From Clostridium cuniculi (GTDB taxonomy: Bacteria > Bacillota > Clostridia > Clostridiales > Clostridiaceae): 64,000 nucleotides of DNA. Position numbers and translations under genes: made by a program. The notes under the pieces were generated by a model that did no database searches, was not told where the DNA came from, and saw only the letters and a list, made by a program, of their open reading frames with translations. Where the stretch lies: assembly GCF_004353185.1 (NCBI RefSeq), contig NZ_SMUS01000017.1:18269-82268 (forward strand). The letters run 5' to 3'. Position 1 is the first letter of the stretch; every line of letters starts with the position of its first letter. Below are positions 36,000 through 44,591 of the stretch, piece after piece.

Positions 36000-36809
36000 T
36001 TATTTTAGTTCTATTCTTTCTAAATCATAGGGAACAAATACTTGTCCATCATAAACAGATTTTGCTTCTTCACTATAAAGTCTTTTACGTTCTGGAAGCC
36101 TCTTGTCTTCTGTATGATATAAAACTAAATTTTCTACATTAAGCTCCTTTGCAAGTTTTCCTGATTCAATAGGTGTACTATGATTTTTTTCATAAGGCTT
36201 AAATATTTCTCTATCTGCATATAAGCAAAATGCTTCTGAAAGTAACCAATTGCAATTCTCAACATACTCTTTAGAAATCTCCTTATAAGGTTCATCACCA
36301 AGACAAACTAACTTCTTTTTATTTGGAAGGATTGCCTTAAATCCAAATTGTTTATCCTTAGTAGATTCTATATCAAAAAATTCTATATTCATTCCTATAA
36401 CATCTATTTTATCTCCATGACATACCTCACAAATATTAATGCCATTACCAACAAACTTTAATAATTTTTTAGTTAACATCATATTACTTAAAGTATTTAA
36501 TATGTTAACAACTTCATTATGCCCGTATATATTAAATTCACCTTCATATTTTCCTTCACTAATTAATGCAGCATATTTTCTTATTATCCATATTGCTCCA
36601 ATTATATGATCTGTATGTCCATGTGTAACAAACATCCCTTTAATATTTTTATAATTAATTTCAGCCTTTTCTAATTGAGCTAATATTCCGTTTCCGCCAC
36701 CTGCATCTACTAAGAAATACTCATTATTATTTCTTAGTGCAAAACAAGTGTTATAACATTTTGTTACCATTGCAGAACCTGTTCCTAACATAATTAATTC
36801 CATATTCAT
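36000..36809 (-). CDS. MBL-fold metallo-hydrolase (RNase Z/ElaC-like)
   Basis: About 269 residues from the ATG at 36809 (GAGG 8 bases upstream); a GTG at 36818 is also in frame. The metal motif is VTHGHTDHIIGA near residue 63 (HxHxDH), with further ligands in CLGDEPYKE and LYHTED. It begins LIMLGTGSAMVTKCYNTC. The helical arm typical of tRNA 3' processing RNase Z is not evident, so this is probably one of the unassigned RNase Z-like hydrolases. Confidence 0.8.
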   Translation of the reverse strand: MNMELIMLGTGSAMVTKCYNTCFALRNNNEYFLVDAGGGNGILAQLEKAEINYKNIKGMFVTHGHTDHIIGAIWIIRKYAALISEGKYEGEFNIYGHNEVVNILNTLSNMMLTKKLLKFVGNGINICEVCHGDKIDVIGMNIEFFDIESTKDKQFGFKAILPNKKKLVCLGDEPYKEISKEYVENCNWLLSEAFCLYADREIFKPYEKNHSTPIESGKLAKELNVENLVLYHTEDKRLPERKRLYSEEAKSVYDGQVFVPYDLERIELK

Positions 36810-36932
36810 ATTATGCACCTCTTTCTAGTAAAAATTTTCTTATGTCTATCTTACATAAATATTTAGTAAATAACAAAGTTAAATTTTCAACCTTATGTTA
36901 ATTCTATAAAAATAAAATTTTTATTTACACAA

Positions 36933-36960
36933 AAATTCACCATATATTTATGGTGAATTT
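36933..36960 (-). terminator. Terminator of antiporter gene
   Basis: AAATTCACCAT/ATGGTGAATTT stem, followed on the minus strand by TTTTTG; it starts 8 bases after the stop codon. Confidence 0.78.
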
Positions 36961-36968
36961 CTAATAAT

Positions 36969-38612
36969 TTATACAGTTATTAAGTCTTCTATTTCTTCCA
37001 TATTATTTGATGTTATAACTAATATATCTCCTGGATTAATTATTGTATTGCCATTAGGAACTAATACTTGTCCCCTTCTTTTTATCATAACTATAAGAAC
37101 ATCATCTGGAATAGCTGCATCCTTTATAGATTTATTAGTTAAACCGCTTTTTTCTTCAACAGAAACCTCTGTTAATGTTGTACTCTTATCTTCTTTATAT
37201 TCATTAAAGTGTTTAAGTTTATTACCAGATAACACTAATATATCTCCTGGTAAAATTTCTGTAGACCCATTTGGTACAAATACATCCCCATTTCTCTTTA
37301 TCATTACCACAAGAATATCTTCAGGTATGTTAGCATCCATTATTGTTTTATTCGCTATAATATTATGCTCATCAATTGTAAACTCTATTAACTTTGTACT
37401 CTTGTCTTCTTTATAATCATTAAAAGTCTTTAAAACAGACTCATCATTGTCTATTAAATCTAATTTTTTAGCTAATCTCGGAATAACTGTACCTTGTACA
37501 GCCACTGAGAATAATGCTATAAAAAATATTATATGAAAAATATCATTATTTATTGCCACTCCATATGTTTCGGCAAATATTGCAAAAACTATTGATGCGG
37601 CACCTCTTATCCCTACCCATGATATAAAAATTTCTTCTTTTATAGGTGTTTTAAACCAATATAAAATACTAAATATTGCAACTGGCCTTGCTACAAAAAT
37701 CATAAATATTGATATTGATATTCCCTTAATCATTACTGATGGTATCTTTGATGGAAATGCCAATAATCCAAGTAAAAAGAATAACATGATTTGCATAATC
37801 CATGATATCCCATCAAAAAACTGAAATATACTTTTCTTATGTGGTATCTTTGCATTTCCTATTATAATACCTGTAATATAAACACTTAAATATCCATTTC
37901 CTAAAAAATATTCACTTAATGAATAAGCTAACACTGCTATAGCAGTTACAAAGATGGGATAAAATCCTTCTATTTCAAATTTAGCATGTCTTAATAAGTA
38001 AATAGATAATTTAGCTAAAACAACTGAAACTATTACTCCTACTATAACTTGCTTTAATATCATTGGGATTATATTACCATATCCCCCACCAGCCATTAAT
38101 CCTAATATTATTACTGTAAGCATATATGCACATGGATCATTACTACCACTTTCTAACTCTAACATAGATGCAATTGACCCTCGTAAATTTAACCGTTGAG
38201 ATCTTAATATTGCAAATACAGATGCTGCATCTGTAGAGCCAACAATTGACCCTATAAGTAATCCTTCTAATAACGTTGTTTTAAACACAAAAAAACAAAA
38301 TAATCCTGTTAATATAGCTGTAAAAACAACTCCTAATGTTGACATAAAAACCGATTGTACTGCTACTGGTTTAGCCATACTCCAATTGGTACCAAATCCC
38401 CCATAAAACATTATAAATATCAATGCTATAGTACTTACTTTGCTAGCTAATTGATAGTCATTAAAATATATTCCAACAATCCCATCAGATCCAAATAACA
38501 TTCCGAACACCATAAATATTAAAAGAATTGGTACACCAAACCTATATAATATCTTAGTAGAAGTTATACACATTAATAATACTAATGCACAAATAATCAT
38601 TAATTTTATCAT
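36969..38612 (-). CDS. Potassium/proton antiporter (CPA1/NhaP2-like) with two TrkA_C domains
   Basis: 547 residues. About twelve membrane helices (1-395) with Na+/H+ exchanger signatures (MFYGGFGTNW, GSIVGSTDAASVFAIL, ELESGSNDPCAYMLTV with the transport Asp pair, WVGIRGAASIVFAIFAE). The cytoplasmic tail has two consecutive TrkA_C/RCK_C-type modules (ILVVMIKRNGDVFVPNGST and VLIVMIKRRGQVLVPNGNT), about 70 residues apart and clearly duplicated. The tail would gate transport by a nucleotide or other ligand. AAAGGGGG precedes the ATG. Confidence 0.9.
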   Translation of the reverse strand: MIKLMIICALVLLMCITSTKILYRFGVPILLIFMVFGMLFGSDGIVGIYFNDYQLASKVSTIALIFIMFYGGFGTNWSMAKPVAVQSVFMSTLGVVFTAILTGLFCFFVFKTTLLEGLLIGSIVGSTDAASVFAILRSQRLNLRGSIASMLELESGSNDPCAYMLTVIILGLMAGGGYGNIIPMILKQVIVGVIVSVVLAKLSIYLLRHAKFEIEGFYPIFVTAIAVLAYSLSEYFLGNGYLSVYITGIIIGNAKIPHKKSIFQFFDGISWIMQIMLFFLLGLLAFPSKIPSVMIKGISISIFMIFVARPVAIFSILYWFKTPIKEEIFISWVGIRGAASIVFAIFAETYGVAINNDIFHIIFFIALFSVAVQGTVIPRLAKKLDLIDNDESVLKTFNDYKEDKSTKLIEFTIDEHNIIANKTIMDANIPEDILVVMIKRNGDVFVPNGSTEILPGDILVLSGNKLKHFNEYKEDKSTTLTEVSVEEKSGLTNKSIKDAAIPDDVLIVMIKRRGQVLVPNGNTIINPGDILVITSNNMEEIEDLITV

Positions 38613-38761
38613 AGATTACCCCCTTTACAGAATTTTAATCAATACTCTCTCCCTTTATACTATTCATTTATTGCCCTATCTGAGTCTAAAAATATAAAAA
38701 TTAACTTATTTTCTTAAATTGAATATACTATTTCTATAATAATTTAATTTGGAGTATTTTT

Positions 38762-39847
38762 ATGAGTACAAATAGTTATAATGACTTCACAAATAATGAT
38801 GAACTTCTAACCCCTCCTTATTCAGATTATGAATTCTCACCTCTTCCTTATGAATTACTAAATTCACGTTCTCAATTACCACCTGGCGGGAACTTTCCTG
38901 GTGGTAACTTTCCTGGTGGAAACCCTCCTGGAGGATTTCCTGGTTTGCCACCCTTTCCTAATTTACCTGGAAACAACTTTCCTGGTGGTTCACCTGGTCA
39001 AGCTAACATGCCAAAATCTCCTCCACCTAACTATACTCCTAGTAAAAAAGAAAAAGGCGTTCAAAGCCTTTCATCCTCTAAAGATACAAAAGCAGTTAGT
39101 CCTAATTCAATAAGATTTTGTCTTTTTAAATATACTTATATATGGGAAGTTAGCGGTAGAAACTATTGGACATTCTTAATTAATGTAGATAGACGCTCTG
39201 TTTCTGGTTTTAGGTGGCTCGGTTTTACTTGGGTTTATTTTGGATTAGATTTAAGAAGAATAGACTCATTTATATGTTATAGATCAGATAATACTTGTGA
39301 AAATTGCGAAAACTTAAGAGAGGATAATTTGCCATTAGAAAGTAGTAAGAAAGAATATTCTATAAATGGAACTAAAAATATTTATACTAAAACATTAACC
39401 TCTATAGATATTCCTGAAGTTAAAGAAGACTATATATCACAAACTATAGGATATATAAACGATGACACTATAGAATCAGAAATTCCTTGTTTAAAATATA
39501 GAAATACTAGCTGTAGAATCATTTTAGATATAAGTTATCCAGATTCTTATAACGAATCTTTAAAATCACAGATAAATGAAATTGCTAATAATGCAAGTAT
39601 CGCTGCCATAGATACAATTACTTCACTTAGAAGTAGTGAATTCTATTTAAATCCTTTAGAAAAATTCAATGCTTCTGTTTCATTAATCCCAGAAGCACTA
39701 ATTCAATTTTCTGTTAAATTTAATAGCTTATTAAATGAATTTAATTCATATCAAAGAAGCGATTTAGAAGTTAACTATTCAATAAAGGAAGAAAAAGTAT
39801 CAACTAATTGGCAACCATATCCTTACTATCAACCTTTATCTTATTAA
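38762..39847 (+). CDS. Pro/Gly-rich hypothetical protein
   Basis: 361 residues with no signal peptide. Residues 40-85 are an imperfect repeat of NFPGG/NPPGG/LPGNN units. Residues 118-170 are aromatic and basic (FCLFKYTYIWEVSGRNYW, FRWLGFTWVYFGLD). The C-terminal half is mixed and contains several Cys (SDNTCENCENL). GGAG lies 9 bases before the ATG. It faces the Csp protease operon convergently. The Pro/Gly segment is reminiscent of spore-coat or exosporium proteins, but I do not recognise the family, so the function is open. Confidence 0.7.
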   Translation: MSTNSYNDFTNNDELLTPPYSDYEFSPLPYELLNSRSQLPPGGNFPGGNFPGGNPPGGFPGLPPFPNLPGNNFPGGSPGQANMPKSPPPNYTPSKKEKGVQSLSSSKDTKAVSPNSIRFCLFKYTYIWEVSGRNYWTFLINVDRRSVSGFRWLGFTWVYFGLDLRRIDSFICYRSDNTCENCENLREDNLPLESSKKEYSINGTKNIYTKTLTSIDIPEVKEDYISQTIGYINDDTIESEIPCLKYRNTSCRIILDISYPDSYNESLKSQINEIANNASIAAIDTITSLRSSEFYLNPLEKFNASVSLIPEALIQFSVKFNSLLNEFNSYQRSDLEVNYSIKEEKVSTNWQPYPYYQPLSY

Positions 39848-39862
39848 AAAAATAATAAAAAT

Positions 39863-39896
39863 GGCTATTTTATCTCTGATGAAAGATAAAATAGCC
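39863..39896. terminator. Bidirectional terminator
   Basis: 13-bp perfect arms (39863-39875 and 39884-39896). On the minus strand it is followed by ATTTTTATTATTTTTTT, a good terminator for the Csp operon; on the plus strand it closes the Pro/Gly-rich gene. Confidence 0.75.
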
Positions 39897-39979
39897 CCAT
39901 TTGCCCTCTATAATACTAAAACTAATATAGCCTCATAAAATCACTTGTAAAAATCTTTAAAATTAAATATTAACTAAAC

Positions 39980-41764
39980 TTAAATCATATTTTCAAATAT
40001 TTTATAAAAATTAAGTATACCATATCCTAGTTCTGGATTAGGATATGAGTCCTTTCCCCTCTTTGTAACTCCCCTAGTTAAAAAAGTCTTTATACTTTGA
40101 GAATACATATATGGATAATTTCCTTGTACTATTCCCCATTGGAATAATAAAACACAAGCTCCTGCCCCAATAGCAGCTGATAGACTAGTTCCATTTATTA
40201 TTTGAGTAGAATTATTTAGCCCTACTGTCATTGTGTTAACTCCACCTGCAGCAAAATCTATTTTATTTATATATTCTTGCCTAAATGATAATCCTGAATA
40301 AGTCAATAAATTATTGTTATTTTGATTGTATGCCGCAACTGTAACAACAAAATTAGAATCTCCAGGAGTTGTTATTGTTCCATATGGATCACTTGGTGAA
40401 AATCTAGTATTAGGTAATGATAAACCATACTGCCATAGCCACGCATTGTATTTTGCCATTTCTCCGCTTCTTAACTTTAACTTTATCTGCCATATACCTG
40501 ATGCTATATTTGCAAAATATATAGATATTAATTCATTACCAGCATATTCTTCCGGTAAAAAATAAGAGATTCTTGTCTGAGTTTTTTCAAAAATAAATTT
40601 ATTATCTCGCTGCACATTAATTGCTGCTTGAATAAAACCTGTTTCTTCACCTGAAGGTGAAACTAAGTTTATATCTACAATACTTGGTAGGTCTATCCAT
40701 ATTTCTATTCCCATATACCTTTGATTTTCCTCAACAAATAAATTTATAGTTTCTTCCTTATTACTATTTCTTATAATACCAGATACATGCTCATCTCTAT
40801 TTCCTTCATTTCCAGCCCCAGTTACAATTACAATCCCAACATTACTTGATATACTTTCTATATATCCATCAAATAGATTATTACCCTTATGATCTCCGTT
40901 ATTACTACCTAAAGGCAGTAATACTACTACAGGTATTTTTTTATTTAATAAAACTTTTTTTAAATACTCTATAGCTGGGAAAATTGCCGTTAATTCAAAA
41001 ATTGGAGTGTTTGTATTTAGCAATTTCTTAGTACGATTAGCTTCACTTAATTTAATTATTACAAATTCACACTTTGGTGCTATTCCCTTTATCTCTTTAT
41101 TTTTTCCCGTTGCACCAACAATTCCTGCCATTCCTGTTCCATGCCCATTCAAATCTTTACTTGGAACTATATTATAAGGATTTTCTCCCAATTCATAAGC
41201 TTCTATAGCCTTATTTATTTCTTCATTTGTATAAAGAGAACCAAAAGGTACACCTTTTAATTCACTTTCATTTGATTGTATAGTTTGATCCCAAATACTA
41301 ATTATTCTACTTTTTCCATTCTCATCTCTAAACTCATCATTTAAATAATCTATTCCAGTATCAATAATTCCTACAATAACTCCTTCTCCACTTAAATTTA
41401 AAGGAGTATTAATTCCAACTGTACTAACTTGTGCTGCATCAATTGCAGATATTTCTTGAAGTGTATATAACTGTGGCGGAATTATATAAATTATCTTAAA
41501 ATCACCGATATCAAGATATTTTTCAAGTATTCCTCTTATATACTTTGTATCCTTATTACTTACTATTTGATCCTCTAGTTCTATAATATCTATTTTCAAA
41601 GATATTATTGCATAATTATTATTTACTTCTGTAATATATAATCCCTTATCATTTTTAGGTACCTTAGGAATATTACCGGAATATTGAACCATAATATGAT
41701 TATAATCAGGACTATTAAAAATATACTCTGTATTTGTATTATTATTCAATTTATACCCCTCCAT
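39980..41764 (-). CDS. Csp-type subtilisin-like serine protease, type II, copy 1
   Basis: 594 residues. Catalytic triad intact: Asp135 (VGIIDTGIDYL), His208 (NGHGTGMAGI), Ser527 (INGTSLSAAIG), with the oxyanion Asn in VTGAGNEGN. An inserted beta-rich (jelly-roll-like) domain of about 350-470 and an N-terminal prodomain of about 110 residues match the Csp germination proteases of clostridia, which process the SleC cortex hydrolase. No export signal. GGAGGGG lies 6 bases before an in-frame TTG at 41749, an alternative start. It lies 8 bases after its type I partner and is probably cotranscribed. Confidence 0.88.
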   Translation of the reverse strand: MEGYKLNNNTNTEYIFNSPDYNHIMVQYSGNIPKVPKNDKGLYITEVNNNYAIISLKIDIIELEDQIVSNKDTKYIRGILEKYLDIGDFKIIYIIPPQLYTLQEISAIDAAQVSTVGINTPLNLSGEGVIVGIIDTGIDYLNDEFRDENGKSRIISIWDQTIQSNESELKGVPFGSLYTNEEINKAIEAYELGENPYNIVPSKDLNGHGTGMAGIVGATGKNKEIKGIAPKCEFVIIKLSEANRTKKLLNTNTPIFELTAIFPAIEYLKKVLLNKKIPVVVLLPLGSNNGDHKGNNLFDGYIESISSNVGIVIVTGAGNEGNRDEHVSGIIRNSNKEETINLFVEENQRYMGIEIWIDLPSIVDINLVSPSGEETGFIQAAINVQRDNKFIFEKTQTRISYFLPEEYAGNELISIYFANIASGIWQIKLKLRSGEMAKYNAWLWQYGLSLPNTRFSPSDPYGTITTPGDSNFVVTVAAYNQNNNNLLTYSGLSFRQEYINKIDFAAGGVNTMTVGLNNSTQIINGTSLSAAIGAGACVLLFQWGIVQGNYPYMYSQSIKTFLTRGVTKRGKDSYPNPELGYGILNFYKIFENMI

Positions 41765-41772
41765 TAACCTGC

Positions 41773-43560
41773 TTAATCCAATGGATATCTTATAAATAAA
41801 TTATTTATATAATACTCTATATATTTTTCCTTATATCTATGCCCTCCACCAATTACATTAAATGATTCTAATAAATCCAATTTTCCATACCCTATATCTT
41901 TATTAGGATATTCGTAGTTCTCCTCTCTTCTGGCTCCATATATTAAAAAACTTCTTAACTTTACTGAATATACACCTGGATCTTTTAAATTATTAATTTG
42001 CCATTGTATTAAAAGGCATATTGCACCAGCTACAATTGCTGTAGCTGCAGAACTACCACTTATAGGTATAATTTTATCATTATCTCCTGAAGTAGTTAAA
42101 ATATTAACCCCATCTGCTGTTAAATCTGGATTTATAATTTCATTAGAATCCCATCCTTTTCCAGACGCAGCAACTATTGAGTTATTCATACTATTATAAT
42201 AAGCAACAGTTGTAACTCTTTTCGCTGTAGAAGGTATGGTTAATGTAGTATCTTGATTCGAATTTAAAAATTTAGTATCCTCTGGTAATAAAGTTTTATC
42301 TGGTAACCAAATATCAAATCTTCCATTAGTAATATATTCTCCTCTTAAATTTATCTTCCATATTCCACCTTTAATATCTGTAAATGATAATAAAAATAGC
42401 TGATGCCCAGTAAAATTCTCAGGATTATAACCAGTAACTTTTAAATTTGTATTTAATAAATAAAAGTTTTTCTCATATGTTGAAAATATCTTTGGAACAA
42501 AGTATCCCATTTCCTCTCCTGATGGATCTATTACATTTAACGACATAATATCTGGCTTTTGAACCCATATATAGAATTCAAAATATTTCATACTTTTAGA
42601 TATTACTAATTCTACTGTTCCCACATCTCCACTGTTCTTTACATAATTCATAGCATGCCCTTCTGAATCCCCAGAATTTCCAGTACCTGCTACAAAAATA
42701 ACTCCTTCTTCATTGGCAAGGGAAGTTATAAATCTAGATGTAATGTTATATCCATCATGACTTCCATCTTGGCTACCTACTCCACAAAAAATTACTAATG
42801 GTCTATTAATTTCTTCAGCTGTCTTTCTCAAAAACTCTATTGCTGATAATATTTCAGCATTACTATATACAGGAACTTGTTTAAGATTGTTTTCTCTTAA
42901 TCTTTTTTTATAATTAGGTGATTCTAATAGCTTTACAACCAAGAAGTCACAATCATGAGCAATCCCCTGCATTTGACCATTATATCCCCTAGCTCCAATT
43001 ATCCCTGCCATCTTAGTACCATGATCAACTTCATCTTTACAATTAACTATGCTATAGGGATCTCCTCCTGATTTATATGTTTTTATTGCTTCATTAATTT
43101 CTTCATTATAATATACTGTTCCAAACTTAAAATCACTTTTCGCTTTCACTTGTACATTTTGATCCCATATTCTTAATATTCTTGATGTATCATCTTCTCT
43201 AATAAATTCTTGATTAAGATAATTTATTCCACTATCTATCATTCCCACTAATACACCTTTTCCTGTTAAATTTAAATATGGATTAATTTTAAGTTTATGT
43301 ATATTATCAGCATTAGATGGATCTATCTCTTGCAATACATATATACTCTTAGCCTCAACAAAAATAATTGAAGGAACATCTAATCTTAATTTATTCAAGT
43401 TATTTGCTTCGACTGCAACTACTGCTAATGTATCTGTTATAGTTGTTCCACACGCATAATCAAGCTTATTTATTTGATCTTGAAATTCCCCTCTGTATTC
43501 TACAACATAATGTTCATAATTCTCATCTAAATATTTATTACAAACTTTATCTCCTTCCAT
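41773..43560 (-). CDS. Csp-type subtilisin-like serine protease, type I, copy 1
   Basis: 595 residues with an apparently intact triad: Asp109 (VGMIDSGINYL), His180 (VDHGTKMAGI), Ser504 (SGSSAATAIV), and an oxyanion Asn in VAGTGNSGD. A shorter prodomain than type II (about 80 residues; YVLQEIDPSNADN at the likely processing region) and the inserted beta domain are present. GGAGG precedes the ATG. A C-terminal extension (YYINNLFIRYPLD) is shared with the broken paralogue at 46393-48186. Probably acts in spores during germination, with the adjacent type II protease. Confidence 0.88.
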   Translation of the reverse strand: MEGDKVCNKYLDENYEHYVVEYRGEFQDQINKLDYACGTTITDTLAVVAVEANNLNKLRLDVPSIIFVEAKSIYVLQEIDPSNADNIHKLKINPYLNLTGKGVLVGMIDSGINYLNQEFIREDDTSRILRIWDQNVQVKAKSDFKFGTVYYNEEINEAIKTYKSGGDPYSIVNCKDEVDHGTKMAGIIGARGYNGQMQGIAHDCDFLVVKLLESPNYKKRLRENNLKQVPVYSNAEILSAIEFLRKTAEEINRPLVIFCGVGSQDGSHDGYNITSRFITSLANEEGVIFVAGTGNSGDSEGHAMNYVKNSGDVGTVELVISKSMKYFEFYIWVQKPDIMSLNVIDPSGEEMGYFVPKIFSTYEKNFYLLNTNLKVTGYNPENFTGHQLFLLSFTDIKGGIWKINLRGEYITNGRFDIWLPDKTLLPEDTKFLNSNQDTTLTIPSTAKRVTTVAYYNSMNNSIVAASGKGWDSNEIINPDLTADGVNILTTSGDNDKIIPISGSSAATAIVAGAICLLIQWQINNLKDPGVYSVKLRSFLIYGARREENYEYPNKDIGYGKLDLLESFNVIGGGHRYKEKYIEYYINNLFIRYPLD

Positions 43561-43642
43561 AGATTTTCCTCCAATATATATATATTTATTAAATTTATAT
43601 GATTATGCTATAATCTAAATGATATATTAGGAGGTGTTTTTT

Positions 43643-43741
43643 ATGAAGGTATATAATACATTCATTTTTAAACCTAATTGCTCCATGCAAAGACTACATA
43701 AATATCAGCTATGCTTTGTTTGGAGCCTAAGCAGTTATTAA
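43643..43741 (+). CDS. Putative 32-residue leader peptide upstream of FusB-like gene
   Basis: MKVYNTFIFK, then PNCSMQRLHKYQLCFVWSLSSY. A strong ribosome site (AGGAGG, 8 to 9 bases before the ATG) and a stop 86 bases before the resistance gene support translation. Inside it, CTCCATGCAAAG (from 43681) can pair with CTTTGTTTGGAG near its end, and AACCTAA near 43672 with TTAGGTT near 43757. Such short upstream frames often control ribosome-protection genes by drug-induced stalling; that is inference here. Confidence 0.6.
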   Translation: MKVYNTFIFKPNCSMQRLHKYQLCFVWSLSSY

Positions 43742-43827
43742 ATTAGCTGATTCTTTTAGGTTCTGTAACACATAGCTTTTAGTATTCTTTGCTTTAAATT
43801 TAAATCTGATAGAAATGAGGTGTTATT

Positions 43828-44481
43828 ATGACTGTTTTTATAAAAAAGCAACAATTTAATTATATAAAAAAGTGTTTATTTGATTTAAATAATGCTTTTA
43901 GAAACTGTGTAGATAGTAATATTATTGAAACTACAAAAGTTATTGCACAGGATAAAATATTAGCTTTCTTTGATAATTTATCGGAAGAAGAAAAAGAAAT
44001 ACTAAATATAAGTAAAATAAATGAACCATTACATATTGATATATACTTAAAAGATTTAAATCAGTATGTATATGGTATGCCTAATATAACCAAAAGTGAA
44101 CTTACTAAAATATTTAAAAAGGAAAAGAAACTTAAAATTCCTGACTTAAATATAGAAGATTCAAAGCTTGTATATTTAGGCTGGATTGATGAATCAACAA
44201 AGAAACTTCTTATTACTTATAATATGGATGGAAAACTTTTAGGAATGGCTTGTAGACTTACCTCTCCTAAGCCAAAGAATTCTAATGTATGTACCCTGTG
44301 TAATCATATTGGCTCTGAAAATGAAGTTGCATTTGTTTCACCTATTTGCAAACCAAGGAGTGAAGATGATTATAAATCACTAGGCTTTCATATATGTTTA
44401 AATAGCGCTGAATGTAATGATAGAATTACTTCTACTGAAAAGCTTGAGGAGCTATTAAAAACTGTTAATAGAATAAAGTAA
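43828..44481 (+). CDS. FusB/FusC-family EF-G-binding protein
   Basis: 217 residues. The N-terminal helical domain (about 1-80) and C-terminal treble-clef zinc finger (CTLCNHIGSENEV, then HICLNSAEC) match the FusB family, which binds elongation factor G and frees it from fusidic-acid-stalled ribosomes. ATGAGGTG precedes the ATG. Many clostridial members are chromosomal and uncharacterised, so resistance is plausible but not shown. It lies alone, on the opposite strand, between the two Csp cassettes. Confidence 0.87.
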   Translation: MTVFIKKQQFNYIKKCLFDLNNAFRNCVDSNIIETTKVIAQDKILAFFDNLSEEEKEILNISKINEPLHIDIYLKDLNQYVYGMPNITKSELTKIFKKEKKLKIPDLNIEDSKLVYLGWIDESTKKLLITYNMDGKLLGMACRLTSPKPKNSNVCTLCNHIGSENEVAFVSPICKPRSEDDYKSLGFHICLNSAECNDRITSTEKLEELLKTVNRIK

Positions 44482-44528
44482 TATTATAAAAATTTAAACA
44501 TATATTATGTATTAAATCTATTAAATAC

Positions 44529-44568
44529 TACAATACTATATCAAAACTTACTTTGATATAGTATTGTA
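44529..44568. terminator. Bidirectional terminator
   Basis: 17-bp perfect arms (44529-44545 and 44552-44568) around a 6-base loop, between the FusB-like gene and the convergent Csp gene. Confidence 0.8.
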
Positions 44569-44591
44569 AAATTATATATTACTAGCTTCCT

